Shown here piece after piece: positions 10,931 to 23,254 of a DNA stretch of 64,000 bases. The stretch spans positions 558,001 through 622,000 of the forward strand of contig JANFAH010000017.1 in assembly GCA_024663395.1 (NCBI GenBank), in the 5' to 3' direction. Source of the stretch: Pisolithus tinctorius (taxonomy: Eukaryota > Basidiomycota > Agaricomycetes > Boletales > Pisolithaceae). Numbering within the stretch: position 1 is the first letter of the stretch; each line of letters opens with the position of its first letter. Position numbers and translations under genes: made by a program. The notes below the pieces were generated by a model that worked only from the letters and a program-made list of their open reading frames with translations, ran no database searches and was not told the DNA's origin.

Positions 10931-12455
10931 GATTTTCTCAAGGTTGTTTCAAGTTTCCAGAATATTCCACTCACAGAACTCGCACAAGTCCTAGCAGTGC
11001 ACAGGAACATGCTTCACTTGTACATGAAGCAGCATGGTGTCAAGCACCATTACTCAGTTCTGAGCAATGCAGAACTTGATCAGCTCATTACTGATTTCAA
11101 AGCACACCATCTGGAATCTGGCCTACATGATGTAATAGGCCACTTGCACAGTCTAGGATATCACCTACAGTATCACCAGGTGCTTCATTCTCTTCGCAGG
11201 GTTGATCGTATTGGGCAAGTCCTTCATGATTGGCAGGTAAAGAGATGGCACAAATACTATGCAAAGCAGCCAAATGCCATTTGGCATACTGATGGCCATC
11301 ACAAGCTCATTTGATGGGGGATTGTAATTCATGGCTTTGTAGATGGATTTTGTCAAATGGTCTGTAAAATCAGCTCATCATGGATGGTGTTCTAATGCTT
11401 TGCTATTCATCAGGTTACAGGACTTCAAGTGAGCAACAACATCTGCTTGTTGACTGTCCTTGATTTATTCAAGCACACTACTGCTGAGTATGGGATACCA
11501 TCACACACTAGGGGAGATTGGGGAGGCAAAAATATTGAGGTTGCTACCTACATGATAATGAAAAATGGTTCTCATTGTGCATCTTTCATGTGGGGCTCAT
11601 AAGTAGTTCAATCAACTGTGTACATTTCAGGTAACAAATGATGATATATCAGATCAACATGCAACACACATATTGAATGCCTGTGGGTCCAAAGTCAGGA
11701 CACAATTTGCCTGCTGTTGGCAGGCCTTTTTACATGGCTCAAAAATCATCACATGCTTGACTATCAGAACCCCAACCACTTATGGCTCTTGCACAGCCTT
11801 TTTCTCAATGCTGTGAATGCTGACTGCCCTGATTTCTGGTGAAAATGGAATTGCCATCTGATCAGTGGCCTGGACACCAACAATAAGTCACCTAACATAT
11901 GTTATTGTACATGATGCAAGACATCTACCTAATTTATTTATTTTTCAGGACCTTTGCTTCTTAGGCCAAACACAATTTGGTGTATATGGGGATGACTGTG
12001 AAGGCATCCACCTGGATGTCATTGATAGGTATTATGGTGTGCATGGGGAGGATCAGATGTGTGAAAGATGTCATTCAGGTGCTGGCCATCAGCTGGTGAA
12101 AAGGATAGCAATGACAGAGAGCCTACTGTAGTTGAGGTGCAAGTAGCTGAGCTGGTCAGTGCCACAGCAACAGCAACACATGTATCAAGACACTGTACAC
12201 ATTCCCTCCTTCAAGACTCCATTTGTCAACCCTGAGGATGAAGATTTTTTTTTTGAGATGTTACATGAGGTGATCCATCAGAAAATTATTCCAGATGGGT
12301 TTTGGCTTACACCAGCAGAATGGGGAATGGCAGGTTATCCTATCTTTGAGTCAATTCAGGTGGGGAGGCAGTGGACTAAACAGCTGGACATATTGCTTGC
12401 AGGGGAGATTGATATGATCAGGTGTGCTTATGGGGCCAGGCCCTATTTTGTTTGA
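10930..12455 (+). pseudogene. Integrase-core (DDE) transposon protein, broken
   Basis: The first readable exon (10997-11314) has HRNMLHLYMKQHGVKHHYS, a helix-turn-helix-like stretch, then QPNAIWHTDGHHKLI, the catalytic-domain start of a fungal and animal integrase-core family whose first acidic residue is the D of HTDGHH. A TGA at 11312-11314 stands where that family has Arg before WG. Downstream pieces match the same fold: VLDLFKHTTAEYGIPSHTRG with DWGGKN (about 11457-11530), NPNHLWLLHSLFLN read with frame correction (about 11770-11810), FLGQTQFGVYGDD (about 11960), and LTPAEWGMAGYPIFESIQ (12307-12360). Frames change several times. The name of the element family is not certain. Confidence 0.6.
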
Positions 12456-12819
12456 CACATTTCATCAAGCACACTGTACAGTAATGTCTTTCAAACTGGG
12501 TATAAATGTCTTGTGTTTATCCATACTGTGTGCACCAGGTTCTGAAGTGCCTTTGGTGGCTCACTTTGTCAACTGTCATTTGCCCTTGTGTCATGCCAAC
12601 AACCAATGGCACCACATTGCCACCAGAGTGCTGAATGACAGGGAGAGCACTCACATGACCACCATTCGACTTCAACCAAACACCCAATAGCCCCACACTC
12701 AGATCTGACACCCCTGCCATCCTCCCAGCCTTGATATCCAGCAACTGCACCTACCATGTCCTCGAACACAAAGATTCAGGGCACTTTTTCACAACATTGT
12801 TGCATCACAGAACCACCAA

Positions 12820-14290
12820 CTGTCAACCAGCCTGGCAATGGGCAGTGATACCCTTCCCTCATATGCTTGTGCTGAGGCTCTGGCAATGTTTTCATCGAAG
12901 AAGCAGGCCAACTACAGGAAGCTCACAAAAGGTCACCCTCCCATCAACCCTACAGCTGTTAAAGGTTCTTGCAAGGTGGGTTTCTATTCCTATCAAATTT
13001 TATCAACCATAACAGCTAGTCCCACAGGGCCTTATTGGATCCAACCATCAAGCCATGGCACCCAAGTCCAGTACAATCTTTCATGCTCAGTCTGTTGGTA
13101 TAGTTGTTTGTGGAATTGATGTGCATCTCACAAAATCAGATAGTACTAACAACTAATGATTACAACAGAAGGATGGATATCTGAAGAATCCAATGGCCCC
13201 CTCTGGCAAGAGCTACTGGAGCAGTATCCAATTAATGAAAAATTGTGGCTGTTTCATCTCTGCTGCACCCAGCACTGGTGGCATTCAGGTCAACTCATCA
13301 TGGACACACCCCAATGTCAACAGGCAACTTTGCCAATGGTTCCCACAGGTCTTTGACTATTTAGACAAGAATCCAAGCCAGAAAGGTAATAGATCAGCCT
13401 CACTATCCATGACCCCAGATTGGCAACTCCTTACTATCAACCACTGCTCATTCTCAATCATCGAAGTCACTCAACCTAATGGATCCACCCTTTATGAGAA
13501 TAAGGGTCATGGAAAGGCATGCATTGAGGAATGCACATTGTGGTTTGGTATGGTCACCAAAATAATTTATCCATCATCAGGCTTACAATAATCCCCAGTG
13601 AGCCAAAGGACCATTCTGGATGACATTTATGAGTTATGGAATACTGAGCTGCTTGTCCTTGGCAAAGTAGACTCAGACATGTCTGGAGACTCCTTCCATG
13701 GCACAGAGATTATCTGTCTGTCCAATCACAACCATGATGGCAGTGGCAGCGACATTGATGTGATGCTCTCAAGCTCAATGATTGAGCTTAACCTGCATTG
13801 TGGAGACAATCACATTGTTGCTAAGGTCATGGATAAAGGCAAGGGCATTGAAAAGCACTGTCTCATCCTGAAGACTCCCCCCCAACAATCTGGTCAGTCC
13901 TTTTATATTTTTATGCTCATAACTACTACCATACTGACATTTCTCCCACCAACTGTCAGGAAAGCAGTCTTGCATTTTATGCTTGCCAATACAGTCTCCT
14001 CCTGCAGTCAAGAAGCTCAAGAATGGTATGTCTTCCATGATGTAATCCTTGTGTTTCTAACAACTTGGCATTCACAGCTTCATTGAAGCCAGTACCATTA
14101 TTCCTCCCATCAGTATCCCCCCAGCACAATTCACCTCAGGCTCAAATCTCATCTGCACCAGAACATGTCAGCATCAGCAAAGACAATGTCTTGTTACAGA
14201 GATGCCATCACCCTGATTTGCTGAATGCTGGTCCATTGTCAACCCTTGGATTTCTGACTCTGAAACTTATACCATTCTCTCCTTGAAAGA
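12820..14290 (+). pseudogene. Unidentified coding relic downstream of the integrase-core element
   Basis: Three successive open pieces (12838-13119, 13193-13591, 13598-14086) look protein-like: QWFPQVFDYLDKNPSQKGN, GSTLYENKGHGKACIEECTL and LGKVDSDMSGDSFHG. They are joined by frame changes and possible introns. No catalytic motif or domain was recognised. Shared orientation with the preceding element suggests a second gene of the same mobile unit or a captured host gene. Confidence 0.35.
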
Positions 14291-15230
14291 TTTTTCAATC
14301 ATTTCTTTAGCACAAGTTTAGTGACTTTGTTTAGACACAGTTATACTTGGATTGAATACACTGTGTTGCATTCTCCAACTTGCTAAGTCTGAAAGTGAAC
14401 TAAGTACAAAAGCAATGCAGTAGAGCACAAAATACACTACAATGCAACTAAGGCACAATGTGACAAGGTACAAAATGTGTGGCACAGGCATTATGTCAGC
14501 ATGGCCAGCTGGGGAAAAAAGCATGGTGGCACTACAAAATGTGCAGGAATAAATGTGCAGATGCAACACACACAGAATAAATGTGCAGATCTAATGCCAT
14601 AGTTCCACTCTCTGTGTGTGGACCCTGATCATAATGTGCCTGACATGTAAGTCCCCCACCATGTGTTGCTTCCATGTCCTGAGCACTCCTGAGTGCTCCC
14701 TAGTGCTCCCTAGCACACCTCCCATGCCATGATCAACAATGCCAGTGCCATCACAAGGCATCACACACTCCAAACAGCTGTCCCTGCCACTGAGGGCAAG
14801 CTGCTGTGTCTGGAAGGCTGACCCACAATTTGCAGCTCCTATGCATCACCACCTGCCAATTTTCCAGAATAAACTGACTTACTTTGGTGTGATGTTTGTC
14901 TGCTTACATAAGCCATTAGAGTGCACCTTACTGCACAGTCATTACACTGTTCCCTCAGTAGATTGTTCACTACTGAGGCTGCCTACAGCACCCTTTTTCT
15001 ATAGTCTAAACTCTGCTAACTGTGTTGTGTGTAGTTCACTAAGCACTGATGTAAGCAACCAAAACATTGCACTGGAGTCAAGTACCATGGGGCACTTTAT
15101 GCTCCAACATGAAGCTGCTGCTGACCATTACAGGTTGAGGCAACATCTCTGATTACTGCAGTTAAGAATTCAAGCACCATGCCCACACCAGTACAAGTAG
15201 CATTTCATCACTTTTCTTCTGACTGGAGGG
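14291..15230. other. Intergenic; short local repeats only
   Basis: Holds small direct repeats: GAATAAATGTGCAGAT twice (about 14549-14590) and GAGTGCTCC/TAGTGCTCCC units (about 14691-14712). No gene was recognised. CpG density rises abruptly at about 15,230, marking the edge of the gene block. Confidence 0.4.
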
Positions 15231-15333
15231 ATGAATGTAGGAGACCTACTATCAATTGCTCGTTCACCTAGGCCGTGCTCGCCAACGCACAACAGTATTG
15301 AGGTAGACTCGCCTAAATTACATGCAAGAAATA

Positions 15334-17273
15334 CTATATGTCAATATCAACATCTACTGGCGTCACTGGCTCAACCCCGGACTCGGGTTCACCCCCAACA
15401 TCCGCATCCATATCTTCCACATCCTTGTCTTTGTCCTTCTCCGTGATCCTACCACGAGGCTTCGCCCGGGACCTTATCCTACTTCTCGTCTTTGCAGGCT
15501 TCACTGACGAAGATTCATCTACTTCTTCGCCATCCTCCCTTCCGTTGACTGTAACTGCCCTTCCCCTGGCTCGACCACGACTACGTCTGGCTCGAGGCCT
15601 ACGAGTGCTTGCGGAAATTGGATTTCTCCTCGTGGCAGACGGCGGCGCACAGTCGTCATGGTCCACGTCGTTATCACCTTCGAAATACTCATGCCTGGCG
15701 ATGCACCTATCGCTCCTGCTTTCCCCTGCGAACGCAGTTCCCCGTTCTTCGTCTCTCTCCTCCTGATTTTTATCCTCGTCAGCAAGCAACCCTTCCAGAT
15801 CTGGCGGTATCTCTTGCATGGCAACACTGGGAGCGCCCTGCAAATACCTGAGCTTGTTCCGAATGCTGATAGTAATCTTTTGAAGTGACGCTGGGGTGTT
15901 CTGGTTTTCCACTCGACCTGTCAATGGGGGATGGAGTTTCCACTCGGAGTCGCGGAAGAAAGGGTCATAGGCGGTAGCAGGCAGTTCGTCTGGTATCTCT
16001 GCGCCAACGAGAACAGCAGTCTCATATGTCCAGCATCGGCTGACGTTTTAATGGTGTAACCGCCGCCGCCCAGCACCAGAAGGGGGACGTTGAACTTTCG
16101 GACGAAGTTCACGCATTCCCCGTGGGCAGCGATAGATAGGTTGAAAGCGCCTAATCGATCGCATCCTAGCGAGTCGGCACCGCACTGCAACACGATTGCG
16201 GTCGGGCGAAATGCCGTCACCGTATCCTCGATAACGGTTTTAAATACTGTCAGGTACATCTCGTCGTCAACCCCATCTTGTAGTGGGACGTTCAGGCAGA
16301 AGTGTTTGCCCAGGCTGGCCCCATTGTCGTCAAGTTTCCCTGTTCCGGGGAAGAACTCTCCGGTATATTTATGGAACGACACCGTCATTACCCTATTTGA
16401 ATGGTAAAATGCAAGCTCGACACCAGTCGCCATGGTGGATGTCGATGTCGATGTACAGGAACCCGTGGGTGATATCTACGGACTACGGTCAGCCGGTGTA
16501 TAAACTCGAAGATGGTGAAACGCCGACCTCAGCAACTCGAGGATTGCCAGTACAATATCGTTGACGTAGCAGAATCCACTCGCTTCACCCCTCTTCGCAT
16601 GATGCAAACCCCCTGACCAATTGATTGCGGTGTCACAGGTTCCGGAACACAGTTTACGGGCGCCGGCTAGGGAAGCCCCTGCGTACATTCGACAAAAGTC
16701 ATACATTTCGGCGAATATTGGACAGTCCTCTACGCAGTTGAAGGTGTCAATGAGATGTCGCATCTCGTTCTGATTGTTTGGAGTGACTCTGAAAACATAT
16801 TGAATCCGTATCCGCTACTCCTCTAACCCTCATGTGTACTTACCGTGATAAGAACTCGATGTAGTCATGGTCATGATACATTTCAAGTTCTACCTGAGTC
16901 GCTGGACGGGGGTTATACATATGATGGATCTGTTTGTCCAGACCATAACCCATGACAGAGGGCATTGGTCAGCGTTAGTCGGTGTGGTTTCATCGGATGT
17001 CGTTCCTGGGAATGCAACGTTAGCGGCTGTTGCAGGGTCGGGAACAGGGGGACAAATCCTACCCCGTAGTGGAATTCGCCAACGCCTTTTGGGAAGAAAT
17101 AAGAGACTATCGGACGGGAATGCGGCTTGCCTTTATTCAACCTCCTTTAGATTCCTGCCAGTAGATGGACTTACGTTGACACGTTCTGTTATTGGTTGTG
17201 CGGTGCCATGAGGACCTCGATCGTCGAAATAAGCGGACGATGAGAAGGTAGTCGCCTGCGAAGCCCGAACCAT
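15334..17273 (-). CDS. HOS2: Class I histone deacetylase, HOS2-like
   Basis: Zn-dependent removal of acetyl groups from histone lysines in the nucleus; HOS2-type enzymes act in Set3C-like complexes. The likely start is the ATG at 17271-17273, giving [20 protein letters not shown]. Then come [37 protein letters not shown] (about 16955-17005), the active-site [11 protein letters not shown] (about 16590-16625), DIDIHHGD with the Zn ligands (about 16437-16460), [17 protein letters not shown] and GGGGYTI with the catalytic Tyr. GASL, DCPIF and AHGECV favour HOS2 over RPD3. The C-terminus (15334-15900) is an Arg/Asp-rich tail. At least four short introns are expected. Reading the conserved core needs one-base corrections near 16425, 16458 and 16047, and the junction after exon 1 does not splice cleanly. 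It shares a 250-bp divergent promoter with PER1. Confidence 0.85.
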
Positions 17274-17523
17274 ATGGTCGTGTTCGTAATAAGGGAACGC
17301 CCTCACAGGCGGTGGATTTCTCGGTTCACGACTTGGATTCCACTGGTAGTAACTGCAATGACCACCTGCTGCTGGAGGTTCTGGGTCAAGCTTCGAAAGA
17401 GTCCTGGTTGCAACAGTCCCCTAGCGATTCCTCCAGGAAGCTGTCCGGCTCAAGGTGGTGATTGCAGAAGTACTACTGAGTGGTACATTGCTGATTACAT
17501 AATACTTCTACCTTCGTTCAACG
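17274..17523. promoter_or_regulatory. Divergent promoter between HOS2-like HDAC and PER1
   Basis: The two start codons lie 250 bases apart, head to head, so both promoters must lie here or overlap the 5' exons. No TATA box was identified with confidence. Confidence 0.45.
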
Positions 17524-18594
17524 ATGAGAGGGTCGCTGGTGTGGCGGACAGGCGTGCTGGCCTTGCTGGCGACGGTCGCAGTGGCGTCGTCTGGGGACAG
17601 GTCTTCCGACTTTCAAAACTGCCTCTCGAAATGCGTCGGTCGCTGTCATCCCTGGACCGTGCTCTCCCTGGACCTGCGCCTCACACGTTGGACATGCAGC
17701 CGACGACTGTAAATACACCTGTATGCACATGCTGACAGACAACGCGGTCAGGGATGGGAAACCAATTCAGCAGTACTACGGAAAATGGCCGTTCTGGCGG
17801 TTCTTGGGCATGCAAGAACCTGCCTCGGTCGCATTCTCGCTTTGGAACATGTGGTTCCATCTACAAGGGCGCTCGTCAGATCAGCCGCAGAATACCTGCT
17901 GCCCATCCGATGAAACCGTATTATCTGACGTGGGCGTATGTGAGTATCAACGCTTGGATATGGTCTGCTGTATTCCATACCAGAGGTACGCCAGTTATCC
18001 CATGTCACCTGTCTATCTGATTATGCGCACGTAGATTTGCCTCGCACGGAAAAATTGGACTATTTCTCGGCAGCATTGGCCATCATGTATGCACTATATT
18101 TCACGGTTACTCGCATGCTACACATGTACCCCCGGGCAACGGACGGCAGCGTGCCAAAGTCTACCGTAAAGTCGCGTTCTGCTATGTGCATCGCGTGGTC
18201 CATGCTGTGTATCGCAGCGTACATAGCACACGTAACATACCTGAGCATCCTCCCCCGCTTCGACTACTCCTATAACATGGCTTTTAACCTCGCTCTCGGT
18301 CTTGCACATAACTTATTGTGGCTCTTGTACTCGCTTCCCCGATCAGTCTCCCTCCTTCGGCGGTTCCCACATGCACCCAAGACATACCGACCATCGTACG
18401 CGTATAAAGCAGGTCTATTCGTTGCTTTGACAACGGCTGCGACGGCATTGGAATTGTTCGACTTTCCCCCTGTTGGTCGTGTCCTGGATGCACACGCTCT
18501 CTGGCACCTCAGCACAGCCCCTATAGCCAAACTTTGGTACAATTTCCTAGTCGAAGATGCCTTAGATGAAGGCTGGCGAGCACCCCAACAGTAA
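17524..18594 (+). CDS. PER1: PER1/PGAP3-like GPI-anchor lipid-remodelling protein
   Basis: PER1 acts in the ER, removing the sn-2 acyl chain of GPI-anchored proteins. The N-terminus MRGSLVWRTGVLALLATVAV is a signal peptide. It is followed by FQNCLSKC, the LRLTRWTC/DDCKYTCMH motif, the signature YYGKWPFWRFLGMQEPASV, then HPMKPYYLTWAYVSINAWIW and SAVFHTR. After an intron (17986-18034), DLPRTEKLDYFSAALAIMYA and several hydrophobic helices lead to a final ALWHLSTAPIAKLWYNF. The frame changes by one base at 17698 (between WTC and ADDCKY) and again near 17867 (after HLQG). No intron can explain a single base, so these are sequence errors or true lesions. All other positions look well conserved. Confidence 0.85.
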
Positions 18595-18772
18595 GTCCCC
18601 TTCTATGTATAGTAATGTTCGTGTATTTTTACTCATCATCTTGCTGTAGCTGACTGGACGGCTGTTGTCTCCGTTTCATGTACATTACAATATCCCAGCC
18701 CTCCGCTTACGCTCGACAATCAACAAAGAGACATTCCGGCATGATTGAGTGCTGGGCAGCGAAAGAATGATT
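18595..18772. other. Convergent 3' intergenic region
   Basis: Lies between the PER1 stop (plus) and the end of the DUF6593-like gene (minus). No gene was seen; it presumably contains both polyadenylation regions. Confidence 0.4.
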
Positions 18773-19383
18773 TCACTCACGAATAATCGCGTCTATAGAA
18801 TCGACGATGGAATTGTCGATTTCCAGGTATGCATGCTGTAAGACCCAGCCCACCATAAGGTACCGTCGGTGTGGGTGGAACGTAACGAGTGCCCGCTTCG
18901 TTTTCACCCCTTCATCCGTGTGCCGTAGCTTGTGACAAGATTCAGCAGCAGCCTTTCCTTCCTGCCAGTGGATAATCATGTACCTCCAAAGTGCCACTGG
19001 AGACCCTCCAAGCAAACTTACTCCCCTTTCCGTCTTCGAACTGTCAAACACTTTATCCGCGGTTTCCGTATGAAGGTCAGACCACGCGGTCAGGGTATAT
19101 GTTCTTCGCACCTTTCTCCTGGTAAGCCACCGATAGCTTTTTTTACCCACTGGTCCTCTCGTTTTGCTGGCTCCCCCAAGACGCTAACCGCAACAGGATT
19201 GCCTGCTTGGCTTTGGATGGTTCCTGTTAAATTATACCGATTCGTCCGGGAGTCTAACCGTTGTATGGTCGTAAGGTGCGGTTCATGCTCAGGTGTTTGG
19301 ATATCATAGTAGATGGTATCGGTTGCATTAGATATCGTGGTGTTGAGCAAGCTGGTCGTTGTTAAGGTGAGTTTCTGGGACAT
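18773..19383 (-). CDS. DUF6593-like basidiomycete protein
   Basis: Not functionally characterised. It starts MSQKLTLTTTSLLNTTISN, followed by TDTIYYDIQTPEHEPHLTTI and a Trp/Tyr-rich beta-type sequence (KSYRWLTRRKVRRTYTLT, VALWRYMIIHW, KRALVTFHPHRRYLMVGWVL), the pattern of the DUF6593 proteins that are abundant in mushrooms. The two halves are in different frames, and the change falls in a run of seven A's near 19140 (REDQWVKK then KSYRWL). One missing A would restore the frame. About 200 residues in total. It ends IIRE followed by a stop; that stop overlaps a GTGAGT, so a further 3' exon is possible. Confidence 0.55.
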
Positions 19384-19789
19384 ACTGGGAGGATGCCCAA
19401 GCGATAAGAGGGAACGGGCTCGCCGTACTATGTGGGTTAAATATTTATCTCTGTGGCCCTTCACACAGTAGCTAAATCTGTCCTCGTGGAACAGGCATTC
19501 GTGTTTCCATGTAAGAGAAGGTCTGCGATTCGAGACTTCATGGTTACATGCAACTGCGCCTCTGCGGAACTCCAGCCAGAGTAGAGGTCCCTTGACGTGG
19601 GATCATATACCTGGCAATTCATCCCACTGAGAGTTGGGAATTCAAATCACGCCTGGAAGACCCGAGACATCGGTGACATCTACTTCTAATCCTAGATCCA
19701 GCCTCTGAGCTCTACATCTACACTGTTCTTGTATGCATACACAGACTTGTAAGATTATACAAATCTGAGTCCGGTGGGTTTTGATTTTT
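19384..19789. other. Intergenic, no gene seen
   Basis: Upstream of the DUF6593-like gene and downstream of PRS, both on the minus strand. It must include the promoter of the first and the 3' end of the second. No motif was recognised. Confidence 0.35.
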
Positions 19790-21184
19790 TCATAACACGA
19801 CCATATCCAAATGTTCACCTCCCGTCCAATCACCGAAGAGTAAACTGATACTCTCGCCGTTATGCGTACGCCGTATACTCTCAGCAATGATGGCGCTGAT
19901 GTCGATGGCCTGGATTTTTGGACATTTTTCTTTGTGCTCCTTCTGTGGACACGTATTGGTGACCTGTGAGCCAATTGAGGCCATTCAGACAAGTGGTTTA
20001 AATGATGATAGAGGTGACGTACCACCAGCTCTTCTATCGGTAGCTGGTCTAACACAGTCAAGTCGGCCTCGGCAAACAAACCTACCATCAAGTCAGCGGC
20101 TCTATTTCACCGTTAATGGTCAGGCACGAACCGTGCGAAATAAGAACATGAATGGCTTTGGCACCCTTATCATGCAGCGTTCGCGCCGCGAGCATGAGCG
20201 TCTTTCCGGTATCAATCATGTCGTCTACGAGAATAGCCACCTGCAGCACAAGTATGAACAATGGGTTATCGCACCGCCATGTGCGGATCTCCACCAAGCA
20301 GCGTACCTTATCCCGGACATCACCGACCAGTAGCTCCATCCGTTCTGGGGCATTCTTGGATTGTTTATCGCGTTGTCTGTGAATCAAGGCAAATTCGACC
20401 CCAAGTTTGTCCGCAATAGCAGCGACCCTGGTAGGGACGGGATTTTCAAATGGGAACAACTTATTAAAACTCGGCGCGGCGGAGACACTGCGTGAATAGA
20501 ACGAACCTCTTTGCGCCACCCGCATCCGGACTGACTATTATGCTGTTTTGCCACCCGTCGATACGCTTAATGTATGTAATCATCAAGGGTTCCGAAAAGA
20601 GGTTATCTACGGGTATGTCGAAGAACCCTTGTATCTGACTGGCGTGCAGGTCCATCGTGATGATATGGTCGCACCCTGCGCAAGCCAGCATATTGGCGAC
20701 GAGCTTGGCAGTGATTGGCGCCCGCGATTTGTCCTTCTTGTCCATGCGCGCATAGGGAAAACAGGGAATGACAGCGGTGATGCGGCGAGCAGAAGCTGTT
20801 TTGCATGCAGAGATAAGGATGAGAAGTTCCATGAGATTGTCGTTGACGTCGCTGCATCCGGATTGGATTATGAAGACGTCTTCTTCACGGACCGACTCCG
20901 CAATTTTGACGTTGATCTCGCCATTGGAGAATTTTTGAGGCATGCACGGAGTGAGAGGTACTCCGAGCCTGTATAGAGCATATGTCACTCGTCCATATAT
21001 TATACTGCACGCATGGCAGCACGGAGTGCGTCCTCACCGCTCGGCCACACTGTGAGCGAGCTCTGGGTGACTGTTGCCTGGGAGACAACGACAACCAACT
21101 ATCGTGAGCATGCTCCACCCGGTAGATCTTTGGCGTGGGTGCGAACTGACCTGCAAGGAGTCTGATAGAATTTCCGTGGTACAT
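19790..21184 (-). CDS. PRS: Ribose-phosphate pyrophosphokinase (PRPP synthetase)
   Basis: Makes PRPP from ribose 5-phosphate and ATP for nucleotide, His and Trp synthesis; cytosolic. It starts [13 protein letters not shown] 5' intron (GTCAGT...CTCCCAG) joins this to [13 protein letters not shown], and a second joins it to [20 protein letters not shown]. Next come [39 protein letters not shown] and [20 protein letters not shown], then the flexible loop HRQRDK and the PRPP-binding loop [10 protein letters not shown]. The end is [20 protein letters not shown]. All introns splice in frame, so the gene appears intact. Length is about 325 residues, normal for the family. Which of the yeast PRS paralogues it matches cannot be decided by eye. 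Confidence 0.92.
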
Positions 21185-21463
21185 AACTTTAGGACGAGAA
21201 CATAAAATAAAAGAGAGAGCTGTGAGAGTGCAGAGAAAGATGCAAGAAAAACCGTGCCAGCAAACCTGTGTGACGTGTGCGTCCCGGACAGAAACAAAGA
21301 AAAAAAAAATCCAGTGGTCAAAATATCCGCTACGGGCGGTCCCTAAGTAATCTACACAGCCACAGCTAGTTCACACCGGTATCCTGATCGTGATGTTCTC
21401 TACAACGTACTCCGTATCCGCGTACCCAAGAAGCTGTGGGATGCGGGAACTGTAAAAATAGCT
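21185..21463. other. Upstream region of PRS and 3' region of PRO1
   Basis: Both neighbours are on the minus strand. A run of A's lies near 21300. No separate gene was seen. Confidence 0.35.
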
Positions 21464-23194
21464 TCAATCTCCAGTGCTGTGAACATCACGAAACAAAACG
21501 CACCTGTTCAGTCCTTTCACTCGAGATATTTGTGCCGAATTATAATTAGCAAGACCTCGCCCAACCTCTTTTACCTCCCACGAGTCGCTCTCTTCAGATC
21601 CATGCATCACATGCATGTCATCGTCCATGATCGTCTGTGTATCGGACTCCAGATCGCCGACCAAAGAAGACGACGAACTCGTTCGCGATAAGGAAACTTC
21701 CGAGTACACGTGACCGGTCTTCTCGTCCGGTCCCGTCGAACGTGCTCTCTTTTCGCTCTTCTCCGGAACCACGCCCTTCAGGTAGACATCGTATGAGAAC
21801 CCGGACAGCCTGTCCAGATGCAAAAGATCCGCGAACACCGAGAACCCCAACCGGGAGCAAACGACCCCCTGATTCTCTGCGGGACAACACGGCATGTGCT
21901 CCAGAATCTATGATCACGCCGCCGGCAGGGTATAACGTATGGCTCGTCCATGCCTTGAGGTCGCGGACGGGAACTAGGGATGGTTTGAAAACTGTGTGGG
22001 GAGGTCTCCTCAGGTTCAGTGAGACGTTCACGTGCTCTAGATCGATGATTTGCAGTTTCGGAGCTGGGCTAGACGTCCCAGATGACGGGCGCGACGAAAG
22101 CCGCAAAGTGGTGTAGTAGTCGATGATATCAACGATCGTCGACGGCATTTTACTCGACGTTATGATGGTGGTGACACCCGCGCCAGTCGCGATTTCCGCA
22201 GCGATCAGTTTCGTTTCCATCCCACCGGTACCCAGATTAGATCCCAGGGTGGATGTACTAACTGTGCGAATACAATCATCGACGGTCTGTTACATGCCAA
22301 AAAAACACCATGATATCAAGGCACTCACTCACCTTGAGCTCGGATGTCTGCTACGGAAGTAACGATATCGATCTTTTTAGCGGCGGGATCTTTTCGAGGA
22401 TTTGCAGTGTATAGCCCATCGACGTCCGTAAGCAGAAACAGATAATCTGCGTGGATCATAGAAGACGTTATAGCGGACAGCGTGTCGTTGTCTCCGAATT
22501 TGATTTCCTACGCAGTAAAAAGTCAGGCATGATAACGATCATTGCTATGATCGCAAAGTAGCGGCTTACTTACGCTGACTGAGATCGTGTCGTTCTCATT
22601 AACGATCGGTACGACGCCCATAGAGAGCAGTTCTTTGAGTGTGTTGACGGCATTCAAATATCTGGTCCGCTAGGTTACAAGCGCGGTCAAATGGGCTATA
22701 CGGTCATAGCAGAGAGCGTCGTCGCACATCAGAGATATCACCCCTTGTCAGCAGAATCTGTGCTATTCGTTGATCGAACTGTCCGAAGAGGTTATCCCAG
22801 AGTGCGATCAGTCGTCCTTGCCCGACCGCGGAGAGAGCCTAGATGAAAAGGTTGGCTGAAACCGTGTATGCAGGCTATTCTGATTCGGAAGACGAACCTG
22901 TTTCTTCGATAAACTCTTTGGTCTCTGAGGGATGTCCATCGTCCGTAGGCCAACTCCGATCGCCCCAGAACTGACTAGCACGACCTTATGACCATGACTT
23001 CTCAAATTTACCACCGTCTCCACTACGGACGAGAGAATTGAAAGTAAAGGCTGGTGCGTCTCTTCGTGTACGATTGACGACGTGCCTGCGACAGATGTCA
23101 ACACATAAGTCTTACACCAGCGCAGTGCTCGAGACAACCAACCAAGTTTTATGACGATCATGCTTGAGGGAGATCGTTTCGACGGACGTGCCAT
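21464..23194 (-). CDS. PRO1: Glutamate 5-kinase with C-terminal PUA domain
   Basis: First step of proline synthesis (glutamate to glutamyl-5-phosphate), cytosolic. The start is [18 protein letters not shown] (23194) or the inner ATG at 23161. An intron in the Gly codon joins KLG to [11 protein letters not shown]. It continues [78 protein letters not shown] and [16 protein letters not shown], all hallmarks of the amino-acid kinase fold. The PUA part includes [19 protein letters not shown] and [12 protein letters not shown]. Near 21788 the frame shifts by one base before the acidic and Ser-rich stretch that ends ISRVKGLN. A 27-base intron may precede the final residues. Upstream of 23194 the frame stays open to 23254. 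Confidence 0.88.
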
Positions 23195-23254
23195 ATCACT
23201 GTCTGTTGTTGCTCTGACATGGCCGGTCCCTGCTCTTGCTGACTTGTGGTCCAT

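Noticed and set aside
15334..18594. Programmed +1 frameshifting in HDAC and PER1
   Set aside because: Several shifts per gene at unrelated sites, some +1 and one -1, with no slippery motif; sequence error or decay is simpler.
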